From assembly GCF_040436345.1 (NCBI RefSeq), contig NC_133238.1, forward strand, positions 1,959,267 through 2,023,266: a stretch of 64,000 nucleotides of DNA, read 5' to 3'. The notes below the pieces were generated by a model. The model saw only the letters and a list, made by a program, of their open reading frames with translations, did no database searches and was not told where the DNA came from. The position numbers and the translations under genes are program-made. This stretch comes from Pagrus major. Lineage: Eukaryota > Chordata > Actinopteri > Spariformes > Sparidae. The first letter of the stretch is position 1. The number at the start of each line of letters is the position of its first letter. Below are positions 1-10,128 of the stretch, one piece after another.

Positions 1-23
1 GTTATGAAGAGAAACCCGAGTAA
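1..23 (-). ncRNA. RNU5: U5 snRNA, 5' end only (cut by window start)
   Basis: The first 23 nt of a U5 gene belonging to the unit left of the window; sequence matches the 5' end of the whole copies. Confidence 0.85.
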
Positions 24-433
24 GTACAGCGCCTCTCCTCGACAGCAGCCAAGACAGCTGTGGTCCCAGGCACTCTTCTCATGGTGAGCCTCACTTGGCT
101 CATCGCGCACCAAAATCCCTGGCCACGCCCGTCCCCACATTATCCCAGGCTCTACTCGACCGGTTTGTGGAGAGAGAAAAGCCTGCTCGTTGGGCGCAGG
201 CCACCAAACGTCACAAACACTCGGGCGCTTCCAGACTCTCTGTTTCAGTTGAGGACCGCGGGGGGGAAATGCAGGGCACACTCAGCAGGTATTGCGCACC
301 GGCCGCGGCGAGGCAGTTTTGCCTCTTTTTCTGACCATGCAAAGCGCAGCTCTCGCTGCGGTTTGCCAGCCTTCTTCTTGCTGCCGATTCTGTGCCGCAA
401 TGTCAAGTTTGTCAAGGCCTTTGGTCTGCAACA

Positions 434-449
434 CTGATTGATTTTCAAC
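434..449 (-). promoter_or_regulatory. U2 3' box (unit 1)
   Basis: On the minus strand this reads GTTGAAAATCAATCAG and starts 12 nt beyond the U2 3' end. It resembles the vertebrate snRNA 3' box (GTTT, short gap, AAA, purine, then AGA), which directs 3' end formation by the Integrator complex. It is repeated at the same offset in every unit, from 200 to 215 nt left of the U2 start site. Its core GAAAATCAAT is shared with the U5 3' box. Confidence 0.75.
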
Positions 450-461
450 AAGGCCGGAGAG

Positions 462-649
462 GGGTGCACCGTTCCCGGCGGCGCTGCAATACCGGGTCTA
501 TGCGTGGAGTGAACGGAGCAAGCCCCTGTTTCAGCTCCCGAGGCTAAAAATCCATTTAATATGTTGTCCCCATATAGAGGACATATCAGATATTAAACTG
601 ATAAGAACAGATACTACACTTGATCTTAGCCAAAAGGCCGAGAAGCGAT
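462..649 (-). ncRNA. RNU2: U2 snRNA, unit 1
   Basis: U2 pairs with the intron branch site in the spliceosome. The minus strand opens with the canonical U2 5' end ATCGCTTCTCGGCCTTTTGG and includes the branch-site recognition GTAGTA (612-617), the stem IIa/IIb region and the terminal stems, ending in GGTGCACCC; length 188 nt fits vertebrate U2. Stems III and IV differ from human U2 by paired changes that keep the helices (for example CCCGG with CCGGG). The Sm-site position reads ATTTTTAG (544-551) rather than the usual ATTTTTGG, and this is so in all copies. This copy alone has A instead of C at U2 nucleotide 151 (T at 499 on the plus strand). The start was set by alignment with the known U2 5' end; the 3' end is accurate to 1-3 nt. 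Confidence 0.97.
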
Positions 650-690
650 GAGCCCCAGTCGTCTGCTGCCTGAGCCCACCTCCTGGCACG

Positions 691-713
691 CTTCACACTC
701 GTCGCGGTGTGCC
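691..713 (-). promoter_or_regulatory. U2 proximal sequence element (unit 1)
   Basis: The minus strand reads GGCACACCGCGACGAGTGTG with AAG following, at -42 to -64 from the U2 start. The CACCGCGAC core and TGTG half match the human U2 PSE, where SNAPc binds. It recurs at the same offset in every unit. Variants: C to T at 31017 (unit 34), and G to T at 36541 (unit 40) and 40215 (unit 44). Confidence 0.8.
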
Positions 714-727
714 ATTTGCATTGCGCG
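714..727 (-). promoter_or_regulatory. Octamer with overlapping SPH-like site, U2 promoter (unit 1)
   Basis: A perfect octamer (ATGCAAAT on the minus strand, 714-721) abuts the PSE at -65 to -72. The overlapping CGCGCAATGC (718-727) matches the SPH/ZNF143 core CCCRNMATSC at 9 of 10 positions. In human U2 the octamer enhancer lies near -220, so this layout is compact. The octamer is certain; the SPH reading is tentative. Confidence 0.65.
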
Positions 728-798
728 GCGGAGTGGCTTGTGCTTAGCGGCTCCTCCCAAGCGCTCCGTGGCTTAGCCCCGAGTCTGGTTAAGGCCGG

Positions 799-816
799 CT
801 TTATTGATTTTCACAC
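799..816 (-). promoter_or_regulatory. U5 3' box (unit 1)
   Basis: The minus strand reads GTGTGAAAATCAATAAAG starting 8 nt past the U5 3' stem. It shares GAAAATCAAT with the U2 3' box of the same unit, which supports U5 being a working Pol II snRNA gene. Confidence 0.7.
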
Positions 817-823
817 ATGCACG

Positions 824-941
824 AGGCTCAGCCAAACGGCAAAGCCTGCCAAAAATATCTTCAACTCATTGGTGTTCCTCTCCACGGAAGTCTTTAGTAA
901 AAGGCGAAAGACTTGTGCGTTATGAAGAGAAACCCGAGTAA
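824..941 (-). ncRNA. RNU5: U5 snRNA, unit 1
   Basis: U5 holds the exon ends together in the spliceosome. The minus strand contains TTTCTCTTCA near the 5' end, the invariant loop 1 CGCCTTTTAC (897-906) closed by an 8-bp stem (AAGTCTTT with AAAGACTT), then TCCGTGGAGAGGAACA as in human U5. An Sm site ATTTTTGG (849-856) follows, and a 3' stem closed by AGGCT with AGCCT. The length of about 118 nt fits vertebrate U5. It lies 175 bp upstream of the U2 start in the same direction. The 5' end was placed by alignment to human U5 and may be off by about 3 nt. The 3' end was placed at the base of the last stem. It has its own PSE and 3' box. Confidence 0.93.
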
Positions 942-986
942 GTACAGCGCCTCTCCTCGACAGCAGCCAAGACAGCTGTGGTCCCA

Positions 987-1006
987 GGCACTCTTCTCAT
1001 GGTGAG
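987..1006 (-). promoter_or_regulatory. U5 proximal sequence element (unit 1)
   Basis: The minus strand reads CTCACCATGAGAAGAGTGCC at -46 to -65 from the U5 start, the expected PSE distance, with the CTCACC..GA and GTG elements of vertebrate PSEs. It is present in every unit. In units 10 and 13 a change of CCTCTCCTCGAC to CCATCTCGAC just downstream shortens the distance from PSE to start by 2 bp. Confidence 0.78.
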
Positions 1007-1352
1007 CCTCACTTGGCTCATCGCGCACCAAAATCCCTGGCCACGCCCGTCCCCACATTATCCCAGGCTCTACTCGACCGGTTTGTGGAGAGAGAAAAGC
1101 CTGCTCGTTGGGCGCAGGCCACCAAACGTCACAAACACTCGGGCGCTTCCAGACTCTCTGTTTCAGTTGAGGACCGCGGGGGGGGAAATGCAGGGCACAC
1201 TCAGCAGGTATTGCGCACCGGCCGCGGCGAGGCAGTTTTGCCTCTTTTTCTGACCATGCAAAGCGCAGCTCTCGCTGCGGTTTGCCAGCCTTCTTCTTGC
1301 TGCCGATTCTGTGCCGCAATGTCAAGTTTGTCAAGGCCTTTGGTCTGCAACA
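1007..1352. other. Intergenic spacer of the U2/U5 unit (first whole example)
   Basis: No gene seen. It holds a GC-box-like CCACGCCCGTCCCC (1041-1054), a run of eight G (1178-1185) that is 7 in ten units and GGTGGGG in unit 14, and an octamer-like ATGCAAAG (1256-1263, 7 of 8). The last lies about 315 bp upstream of U5 and could be its distal enhancer. The same spacer recurs in every unit. Confidence 0.6.
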
Positions 1353-1380
1353 CTGATTGATTTTCAACAAGGCCGGAGAG

Positions 1381-1568
1381 GGGTGCACCGTTCCCGGCGG
1401 CGCTGCAATACCGGGTCGATGCGTGGAGTGAACGGAGCAAGCCCCTGTTTCAGCTCCCGAGGCTAAAAATCCATTTAATATGTTGTCCCCATATAGAGGA
1501 CATATCAGATATTAAACTGATAAGAACAGATACTACACTTGATCTTAGCCAAAAGGCCGAGAAGCGAT
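1381..1568 (-). ncRNA. RNU2: U2 snRNA, unit 2
   Basis: Array-consensus U2; has C at nucleotide 151 like all units except the first. Confidence 0.97.
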
Positions 1569-1742
1569 GAGCCCCAGTCGTCTGCTGCCTGAGCCCACCT
1601 CCTGGCACGCTTCACACTCGTCGCGGTGTGCCATTTGCATTGCGCGGCGGAGTGGCTTGTGCTTAGCGGCTCCTCCCAAGCGCTCCGTGGCTTAGCCCCG
1701 AGTCTGGTTAAGGCCGGCTTTATTGATTTTCACACATGCACG

Positions 1743-1860
1743 AGGCTCAGCCAAACGGCAAAGCCTGCCAAAAATATCTTCAACTCATTGGTGTTCCTCT
1801 CCACGGAAGTCTTTAGTAAAAGGCGAAAGACTTGTGCGTTATGAAGAGAAACCCGAGTAA
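1743..1860 (-). ncRNA. RNU5: U5 snRNA, unit 2
   Basis: Array-consensus U5. Confidence 0.92.
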
Positions 1861-2299
1861 GTACAGCGCCTCTCCTCGACAGCAGCCAAGACAGCTGTGG
1901 TCCCAGGCACTCTTCTCATGGTGAGCCTCACTTGGCTCATCGCGCACCAAAATCCCTGGCCACGCCCGTCCCCACATTATCCCAGGCTCTACTCGACCGG
2001 TTTGTGGAGAGAGAAAAGCCTGCTCGTTGGGCGCAGGCCACCAAACGTCACAAACACTCGGGCGCTTCCAGACTCTCTGTTTCAGTTGAGGACCGCGGGG
2101 GGGGAAATGCAGGGCACACTCAGCAGGTATTGCGCACCGGCCGCGGCGAGGCAGTTTTGCCTCTTTTTCTGACCATGCAAAGCGCAGCTCTCGCTGCGGT
2201 TTGCCAGCCTTCTTCTTGCTGCCGATTCTGTGCCGCAATGTCAAGTTTGTCAAGGCCTTTGGTCTGCAACACTGATTGATTTTCAACAAGGCCGGAGAG

Positions 2300-2487
2300 G
2301 GGTGCACCGTTCCCGGCGGCGCTGCAATACCGGGTCGATGCGTGGAGTGAACGGAGCAAGCCCCTGTTTCAGCTCCCGAGGCTAAAAATCCATTTAATAT
2401 GTTGTCCCCATATAGAGGACATATCAGATATTAAACTGATAAGAACAGATACTACACTTGATCTTAGCCAAAAGGCCGAGAAGCGAT
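2300..2487 (-). ncRNA. RNU2: U2 snRNA, unit 3
   Basis: Array-consensus U2. Confidence 0.97.
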
Positions 2488-2661
2488 GAGCCCCAGTCGT
2501 CTGCTGCCTGAGCCCACCTCCTGGCACGCTTCACACTCGTCGCGGTGTGCCATTTGCATTGCGCGGCGGAGTGGCTTGTGCTTAGCGGCTCCTCCCAAGC
2601 GCTCCGTGGCTTAGCCCCGAGTCTGGTTAAGGCCGGCTTTATTGATTTTCACACATGCACG

Positions 2662-2779
2662 AGGCTCAGCCAAACGGCAAAGCCTGCCAAAAATATCTTC
2701 AACTCATTGGTGTTCCTCTCCACGGAAGTCTTTAGTAAAAGGCGAAAGACTTGTGCGTTATGAAGAGAAACCCGAGTAA
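2662..2779 (-). ncRNA. RNU5: U5 snRNA, unit 3
   Basis: Array-consensus U5. Confidence 0.92.
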
Positions 2780-3218
2780 GTACAGCGCCTCTCCTCGACA
2801 GCAGCCAAGACAGCTGTGGTCCCAGGCACTCTTCTCATGGTGAGCCTCACTTGGCTCATCGCGCACCAAAATCCCTGGCCACGCCCGTCCCCACATTATC
2901 CCAGGCTCTACTCGACCGGTTTGTGGAGAGAGAAAAGCCTGCTCGTTGGGCGCAGGCCACCAAACGTCACAAACACTCGGGCGCTTCCAGACTCTCTGTT
3001 TCAGTTGAGGACCGCGGGGGGGGAAATGCAGGGCACACTCAGCAGGTATTGCGCACCGGCCGCGGCGAGGCAGTTTTGCCTCTTTTTCTGACCATGCAAA
3101 GCGCAGCTCTCGCTGCGGTTTGCCAGCCTTCTTCTTGCTGCCGATTCTGTGCCGCAATGTCAAGTTTGTCAAGGCCTTTGGTCTGCAACACTGATTGATT
3201 TTCAACAAGGCCGGAGAG

Positions 3219-3406
3219 GGGTGCACCGTTCCCGGCGGCGCTGCAATACCGGGTCGATGCGTGGAGTGAACGGAGCAAGCCCCTGTTTCAGCTCCCGAGG
3301 CTAAAAATCCATTTAATATGTTGTCCCCATATAGAGGACATATCAGATATTAAACTGATAAGAACAGATACTACACTTGATCTTAGCCAAAAGGCCGAGA
3401 AGCGAT
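3219..3406 (-). ncRNA. RNU2: U2 snRNA, unit 4
   Basis: Array-consensus U2. Confidence 0.97.
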
Positions 3407-3580
3407 GAGCCCCAGTCGTCTGCTGCCTGAGCCCACCTCCTGGCACGCTTCACACTCGTCGCGGTGTGCCATTTGCATTGCGCGGCGGAGTGGCTTGTGC
3501 TTAGCGGCTCCTCCCAAGCGCTCCGTGGCTTAGCCCCGAGTCTGGTTAAGGCCGGCTTTATTGATTTTCACACATGCACG

Positions 3581-3698
3581 AGGCTCAGCCAAACGGCAAA
3601 GCCTGCCAAAAATATCTTCAACTCATTGGTGTTCCTCTCCACGGAAGTCTTTAGTAAAAGGCGAAAGACTTGTGCGTTATGAAGAGAAACCCGAGTAA
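3581..3698 (-). ncRNA. RNU5: U5 snRNA, unit 4
   Basis: Array-consensus U5. Confidence 0.92.
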
Positions 3699-4137
3699 GT
3701 ACAGCGCCTCTCCTCGACAGCAGCCAAGACAGCTGTGGTCCCAGGCACTCTTCTCATGGTGAGCCTCACTTGGCTCATCGCGCACCAAAATCCCTGGCCA
3801 CGCCCGTCCCCACATTATCCCAGGCTCTACTCGACCGGTTTGTGGAGAGAGAAAAGCCTGCTCGTTGGGCGCAGGCCACCAAACGTCACAAACACTCGGG
3901 CGCTTCCAGACTCTCTGTTTCAGTTGAGGACCGCGGGGGGGGAAATGCAGGGCACACTCAGCAGGTATTGCGCACCGGCCGCGGCGAGGCAGTTTTGCCT
4001 CTTTTTCTGACCATGCAAAGCGCAGCTCTCGCTGCGGTTTGCCAGCCTTCTTCTTGCTGCCGATTCTGTGCCGCAATGTCAAGTTTGTCAAGGCCTTTGG
4101 TCTGCAACACTGATTGATTTTCAACAAGGCCGGAGAG

Positions 4138-4325
4138 GGGTGCACCGTTCCCGGCGGCGCTGCAATACCGGGTCGATGCGTGGAGTGAACGGAGCAAGCC
4201 CCTGTTTCAGCTCCCGAGGCTAAAAATCCATTTAATATGTTGTCCCCATATAGAGGACATATCAGATATTAAACTGATAAGAACAGATACTACACTTGAT
4301 CTTAGCCAAAAGGCCGAGAAGCGAT
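4138..4325 (-). ncRNA. RNU2: U2 snRNA, unit 5
   Basis: Array-consensus U2. Confidence 0.97.
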
Positions 4326-4499
4326 GAGCCCCAGTCGTCTGCTGCCTGAGCCCACCTCCTGGCACGCTTCACACTCGTCGCGGTGTGCCATTTGCATTGC
4401 GCGGCGGAGTGGCTTGTGCTTAGCGGCTCCTCCCAAGCGCTCCGTGGCTTAGCCCCGAGTCTGGTTAAGGCCGGCTTTATTGATTTTCACACATGCACG

Positions 4500-4617
4500 A
4501 GGCTCAGCCAAACGGCAAAGCCTGCCAAAAATATCTTCAACTCATTGGTGTTCCTCTCCACGGAAGTCTTTAGTAAAAGGCGAAAGACTTGTGCGTTATG
4601 AAGAGAAACCCGAGTAA
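4500..4617 (-). ncRNA. RNU5: U5 snRNA, unit 5
   Basis: Array-consensus U5. Confidence 0.92.
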
Positions 4618-5056
4618 GTACAGCGCCTCTCCTCGACAGCAGCCAAGACAGCTGTGGTCCCAGGCACTCTTCTCATGGTGAGCCTCACTTGGCTCATCGC
4701 GCACCAAAATCCCTGGCCACGCCCGTCCCCACATTATCCCAGGCTCTACTCGACCGGTTTGTGGAGAGAGAAAAGCCTGCTCGTTGGGCGCAGGCCACCA
4801 AACGTCACAAACACTCGGGCGCTTCCAGACTCTCTGTTTCAGTTGAGGACCGCGGGGGGGGAAATGCAGGGCACACTCAGCAGGTATTGCGCACCGGCCG
4901 CGGCGAGGCAGTTTTGCCTCTTTTTCTGACCATGCAAAGCGCAGCTCTCGCTGCGGTTTGCCAGCCTTCTTCTTGCTGCCGATTCTGTGCCGCAATGTCA
5001 AGTTTGTCAAGGCCTTTGGTCTGCAACACTGATTGATTTTCAACAAGGCCGGAGAG

Positions 5057-5244
5057 GGGTGCACCGTTCCCGGCGGCGCTGCAATACCGGGTCGATGCGT
5101 GGAGTGAACGGAGCAAGCCCCTGTTTCAGCTCCCGAGGCTAAAAATCCATTTAATATGTTGTCCCCATATAGAGGACATATCAGATATTAAACTGATAAG
5201 AACAGATACTACACTTGATCTTAGCCAAAAGGCCGAGAAGCGAT
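5057..5244 (-). ncRNA. RNU2: U2 snRNA, unit 6
   Basis: Consensus U2; its promoter has a private T to A change one base beyond the octamer (5317). Confidence 0.97.
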
Positions 5245-5418
5245 GAGCCCCAGTCGTCTGCTGCCTGAGCCCACCTCCTGGCACGCTTCACACTCGTCGC
5301 GGTGTGCCATTTGCATAGCGCGGCGGAGTGGCTTGTGCTTAGCGGCTCCTCCCAAGCGCTCCGTGGCTTAGCCCCGAGTCTGGTTAAGGCCGGCTTTATT
5401 GATTTTCACACATGCACG

Positions 5419-5536
5419 AGGCTCAGCCAAACGGCAAAGCCTGCCAAAAATATCTTCAACTCATTGGTGTTCCTCTCCACGGAAGTCTTTAGTAAAAGGC
5501 GAAAGACTTGTGCGTTATGAAGAGAAACCCGAGTAA
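5419..5536 (-). ncRNA. RNU5: U5 snRNA, unit 6
   Basis: Array-consensus U5. Confidence 0.92.
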
Positions 5537-5974
5537 GTACAGCGCCTCTCCTCGACAGCAGCCAAGACAGCTGTGGTCCCAGGCACTCTTCTCATGGTGA
5601 GCCTCACTTGGCTCATCGCGCACCAAAATCCCTGGCCACGCCCGTCCCCACATTATCCCAGGCTCTACTCGACCGGTTTGTGGAGAGAGAAAAGCCTGCT
5701 CGTTGGGCGCAGGCCACCAAACGTCACAAACACTCGGGCGCTTCCAGACTCTCTGTTTCAGTTGAGGACCGCGGGGGGGAAATGCAGGGCACACTCAGCA
5801 GGTATTGCGCACCGGCCGCGGCGAGGCAGTTTTGCCTCTTTTTCTGACCATGCAAAGCGCAGCTCTCGCTGCGGTTTGCCAGCCTTCTTCTTGCTGCCGA
5901 TTCTGTGCCGCAATGTCAAGTTTGTCAAGGCCTTTGGTCTGCAACACTGATTGATTTTCAACAAGGCCGGAGAG

Positions 5975-6162
5975 GGGTGCACCGTTCCCGGCGGCGCTGC
6001 AATACCGGGTCGATGCGTGGAGTGAACGGAGCAAGCCCCTGTTTCAGCTCCCGAGGCTAAAAATCCATTTAATATGTTGTCCCCATATAGAGGACATATC
6101 AGATATTAAACTGATAAGAACAGATACTACACTTGATCTTAGCCAAAAGGCCGAGAAGCGAT
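5975..6162 (-). ncRNA. RNU2: U2 snRNA, unit 7
   Basis: Consensus U2 in a unit with the 7-G spacer run. Confidence 0.97.
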
Positions 6163-6336
6163 GAGCCCCAGTCGTCTGCTGCCTGAGCCCACCTCCTGGC
6201 ACGCTTCACACTCGTCGCGGTGTGCCATTTGCATTGCGCGGCGGAGTGGCTTGTGCTTAGCGGCTCCTCCCAAGCGCTCCGTGGCTTAGCCCCGAGTCTG
6301 GTTAAGGCCGGCTTTATTGATTTTCACACATGCACG

Positions 6337-6454
6337 AGGCTCAGCCAAACGGCAAAGCCTGCCAAAAATATCTTCAACTCATTGGTGTTCCTCTCCACGG
6401 AAGTCTTTAGTAAAAGGCGAAAGACTTGTGCGTTATGAAGAGAAACCCGAGTAA
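6337..6454 (-). ncRNA. RNU5: U5 snRNA, unit 7
   Basis: Array-consensus U5. Confidence 0.92.
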
Positions 6455-6893
6455 GTACAGCGCCTCTCCTCGACAGCAGCCAAGACAGCTGTGGTCCCAG
6501 GCACTCTTCTCATGGTGAGCCTCACTTGGCTCATCGCGCACCAAAATCCCTGGCCACGCCCGTCCCCACATTATCCCAGGCTCTACTCGACCGGTTTGTG
6601 GAGAGAGAAAAGCCTGCTCGTTGGGCGCAGGCCACCAAACGTCACAAACACTCGGGCGCTTCCAGACTCTCTGTTTCAGTTGAGGACCGCGGGGGGGGAA
6701 ATGCAGGGCACACTCAGCAGGTATTGCGCACCGGCCGCGGCGAGGCAGTTTTGCCTCTTTTTCTGACCATGCAAAGCGCAGCTCTCGCTGCGGTTTGCCA
6801 GCCTTCTTCTTGCTGCCGATTCTGTGCCGCAATGTCAAGTTTGTCAAGGCCTTTGGTCTGCAACACTGATTGATTTTCAACAAGGCCGGAGAG

Positions 6894-7081
6894 GGGTGCA
6901 CCGTTCCCGGCGGCGCTGCAATACCGGGTCGATGCGTGGAGTGAACGGAGCAAGCCCCTGTTTCAGCTCCCGAGGCTAAAAATCCATTTAATATGTTGTC
7001 CCCATATAGAGGACATATCAGATATTAAACTGATAAGAACAGATACTACACTTGATCTTAGCCAAAAGGCCGAGAAGCGAT
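6894..7081 (-). ncRNA. RNU2: U2 snRNA, unit 8
   Basis: Array-consensus U2. Confidence 0.97.
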
Positions 7082-7255
7082 GAGCCCCAGTCGTCTGCTG
7101 CCTGAGCCCACCTCCTGGCACGCTTCACACTCGTCGCGGTGTGCCATTTGCATTGCGCGGCGGAGTGGCTTGTGCTTAGCGGCTCCTCCCAAGCGCTCCG
7201 TGGCTTAGCCCCGAGTCTGGTTAAGGCCGGCTTTATTGATTTTCACACATGCACG

Positions 7256-7373
7256 AGGCTCAGCCAAACGGCAAAGCCTGCCAAAAATATCTTCAACTCA
7301 TTGGTGTTCCTCTCCACGGAAGTCTTTAGTAAAAGGCGAAAGACTTGTGCGTTATGAAGAGAAACCCGAGTAA
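7256..7373 (-). ncRNA. RNU5: U5 snRNA, unit 8
   Basis: Array-consensus U5. Confidence 0.92.
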
Positions 7374-7812
7374 GTACAGCGCCTCTCCTCGACAGCAGCC
7401 AAGACAGCTGTGGTCCCAGGCACTCTTCTCATGGTGAGCCTCACTTGGCTCATCGCGCACCAAAATCCCTGGCCACGCCCGTCCCCACATTATCCCAGGC
7501 TCTACTCGACCGGTTTGTGGAGAGAGAAAAGCCTGCTCGTTGGGCGCAGGCCACCAAACGTCACAAACACTCGGGCGCTTCCAGACTCTCTGTTTCAGTT
7601 GAGGACCGCGGGGGGGGAAATGCAGGGCACACTCAGCAGGTATTGCGCACCGGCCGCGGCGAGGCAGTTTTGCCTCTTTTTCTGACCATGCAAAGCGCAG
7701 CTCTCGCTGCGGTTTGCCAGCCTTCTTCTTGCTGCCGATTCTGTGCCGCAATGTCAAGTTTGTCAAGGCCTTTGGTCTGCAACACTGATTGATTTTCAAC
7801 AAGGCCGGAGAG

Positions 7813-8000
7813 GGGTGCACCGTTCCCGGCGGCGCTGCAATACCGGGTCGATGCGTGGAGTGAACGGAGCAAGCCCCTGTTTCAGCTCCCGAGGCTAAAA
7901 ATCCATTTAATATGTTGTCCCCATATAGAGGACATATCAGATATTAAACTGATAAGAACAGATACTACACTTGATCTTAGCCAAAAGGCCGAGAAGCGAT
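7813..8000 (-). ncRNA. RNU2: U2 snRNA, unit 9
   Basis: Array-consensus U2. Confidence 0.97.
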
Positions 8001-8174
8001 GAGCCCCAGTCGTCTGCTGCCTGAGCCCACCTCCTGGCACGCTTCACACTCGTCGCGGTGTGCCATTTGCATTGCGCGGCGGAGTGGCTTGTGCTTAGCG
8101 GCTCCTCCCAAGCGCTCCGTGGCTTAGCCCCGAGTCTGGTTAAGGCCGGCTTTATTGATTTTCACACATGCACG

Positions 8175-8292
8175 AGGCTCAGCCAAACGGCAAAGCCTGC
8201 CAAAAATATCTTCAACTCATTGGTGTTCCTCTCCACGGAAGTCTTTAGTAAAAGGCGAAAGACTTGTGCGTTATGAAGAGAAACCCGAGTAA
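8175..8292 (-). ncRNA. RNU5: U5 snRNA, unit 9
   Basis: Array-consensus U5. Confidence 0.92.
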
Positions 8293-8731
8293 GTACAGCG
8301 CCTCTCCTCGACAGCAGCCAAGACAGCTGTGGTCCCAGGCACTCTTCTCATGGTGAGCCTCACTTGGCTCATCGCGCACCAAAATCCCTGGCCACGCCCG
8401 TCCCCACATTATCCCAGGCTCTACTCGACCGGTTTGTGGAGAGAGAAAAGCCTGCTCGTTGGGCGCAGGCCACCAAACGTCACAAACACTCGGGCGCTTC
8501 CAGACTCTCTGTTTCAGTTGAGGACCGCGGGGGGGGAAATGCAGGGCACACTCAGCAGGTATTGCGCACCGGCCGCGGCGAGGCAGTTTTGCCTCTTTTT
8601 CTGACCATGCAAAGCGCAGCTCTCGCTGCGGTTTGCCAGCCTTCTTCTTGCTGCCGATTCTGTGCCGCAATGTCAAGTTTGTCAAGGCCTTTGGTCTGCA
8701 ACACTGATTGATTTTCAACAAGGCCGGAGAG

Positions 8732-8919
8732 GGGTGCACCGTTCCCGGCGGCGCTGCAATACCGGGTCGATGCGTGGAGTGAACGGAGCAAGCCCCTGTT
8801 TCAGCTCCCGAGGCTAAAAATCCATTTAATATGTTGTCCCCATATAGAGGACATATCAGATATTAAACTGATAAGAACAGATACTACACTTGATCTTAGC
8901 CAAAAGGCCGAGAAACGAT
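8732..8919 (-). ncRNA. RNU2: U2 snRNA variant, unit 10
   Basis: U2 nucleotide 5 is U instead of C (A at 8915 on the plus strand), a change in the normally conserved 5' end. Unit 13 has the same change. Confidence 0.96.
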
Positions 8920-9093
8920 GAGCCCCAGTCGTCTGCTGCCTGAGCCCACCTCCTGGCACGCTTCACACTCGTCGCGGTGTGCCATTTGCATTGCGCGGCG
9001 GAGTGGCTTGTGCTTAGCGGCTCCTCCCAAGCGCTCCGTGGCTTAGCCCCGAGTCTGGTTAAGGCCGGCTTTATTGATTTTCACACATGCACG

Positions 9094-9211
9094 AGGCTCA
9101 GCCAAACGGCAAAGCCTGCCAAAAATATCTTCAACTCATTGGTGTTCCTCTCCACGGAAGTCTTTAGTAAAAGGCGAAAGACTTGTGCGTTATGAAGAGA
9201 AACCCGAGTAA
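9094..9211 (-). ncRNA. RNU5: U5 snRNA, unit 10
   Basis: Consensus U5, but the region just upstream (9219-9228) is 2 bp shorter, bringing the PSE closer to the start; shared only with unit 13. Confidence 0.92.
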
Positions 9212-9648
9212 GTACAGCGCCATCTCGACAGCAGCCAAGACAGCTGTGGTCCCAGGCACTCTTCTCATGGTGAGCCTCACTTGGCTCATCGCGCACCAAA
9301 ATCCCTGGCCACGCCCGTCCCCACATTATCCCAGGCTCTACTCGACCGGTTTGTGGAGAGAGAAAAGCCTGCTCGTTGGGCGCAGGCCACCAAACGTCAC
9401 AAACACTCGGGCGCTTCCAGACTCTCTGTTTCAGTTGAGGACCGCGGGGGGGGAAATGCAGGGCACACTCAGCAGGTATTGCGCACCGGCCGCGGCGAGG
9501 CAGTTTTGCCTCTTTTTCTGACCATGCAAAGCGCAGCTCTCGCTGCGGTTTGCCAGCCTTCTTCTTGCTGCCGATTCTGTGCCGCAATGTCAAGTTTGTC
9601 AAGGCCTTTGGTCTGCAACACTGATTGATTTTCAACAAGGCCGGAGAG

Positions 9649-9836
9649 GGGTGCACCGTTCCCGGCGGCGCTGCAATACCGGGTCGATGCGTGGAGTGAA
9701 CGGAGCAAGCCCCTGTTTCAGCTCCCGAGGCTAAAAATCCATTTAATATGTTGTCCCCATATAGAGGACATATCAGATATTAAACTGATAAGAACAGATA
9801 CTACACTTGATCTTAGCCAAAAGGCCGAGAAGCGAT
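9649..9836 (-). ncRNA. RNU2: U2 snRNA, unit 11
   Basis: Array-consensus U2. Confidence 0.97.
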
Positions 9837-10010
9837 GAGCCCCAGTCGTCTGCTGCCTGAGCCCACCTCCTGGCACGCTTCACACTCGTCGCGGTGTGCC
9901 ATTTGCATTGCGCGGCGGAGTGGCTTGTGCTTAGCGGCTCCTCCCAAGCGCTCCGTGGCTTAGCCCCGAGTCTGGTTAAGGCCGGCTTTATTGATTTTCA
10001 CACATGCACG

Positions 10011-10128
10011 AGGCTCAGCCAAACGGCAAAGCCTGCCAAAAATATCTTCAACTCATTGGTGTTCCTCTCCACGGAAGTCTTTAGTAAAAGGCGAAAGACT
10101 TGTGCGTTATGAAGAGAAACCCGAGTAA
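10011..10128 (-). ncRNA. RNU5: U5 snRNA, unit 11
   Basis: Array-consensus U5. Confidence 0.92.
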
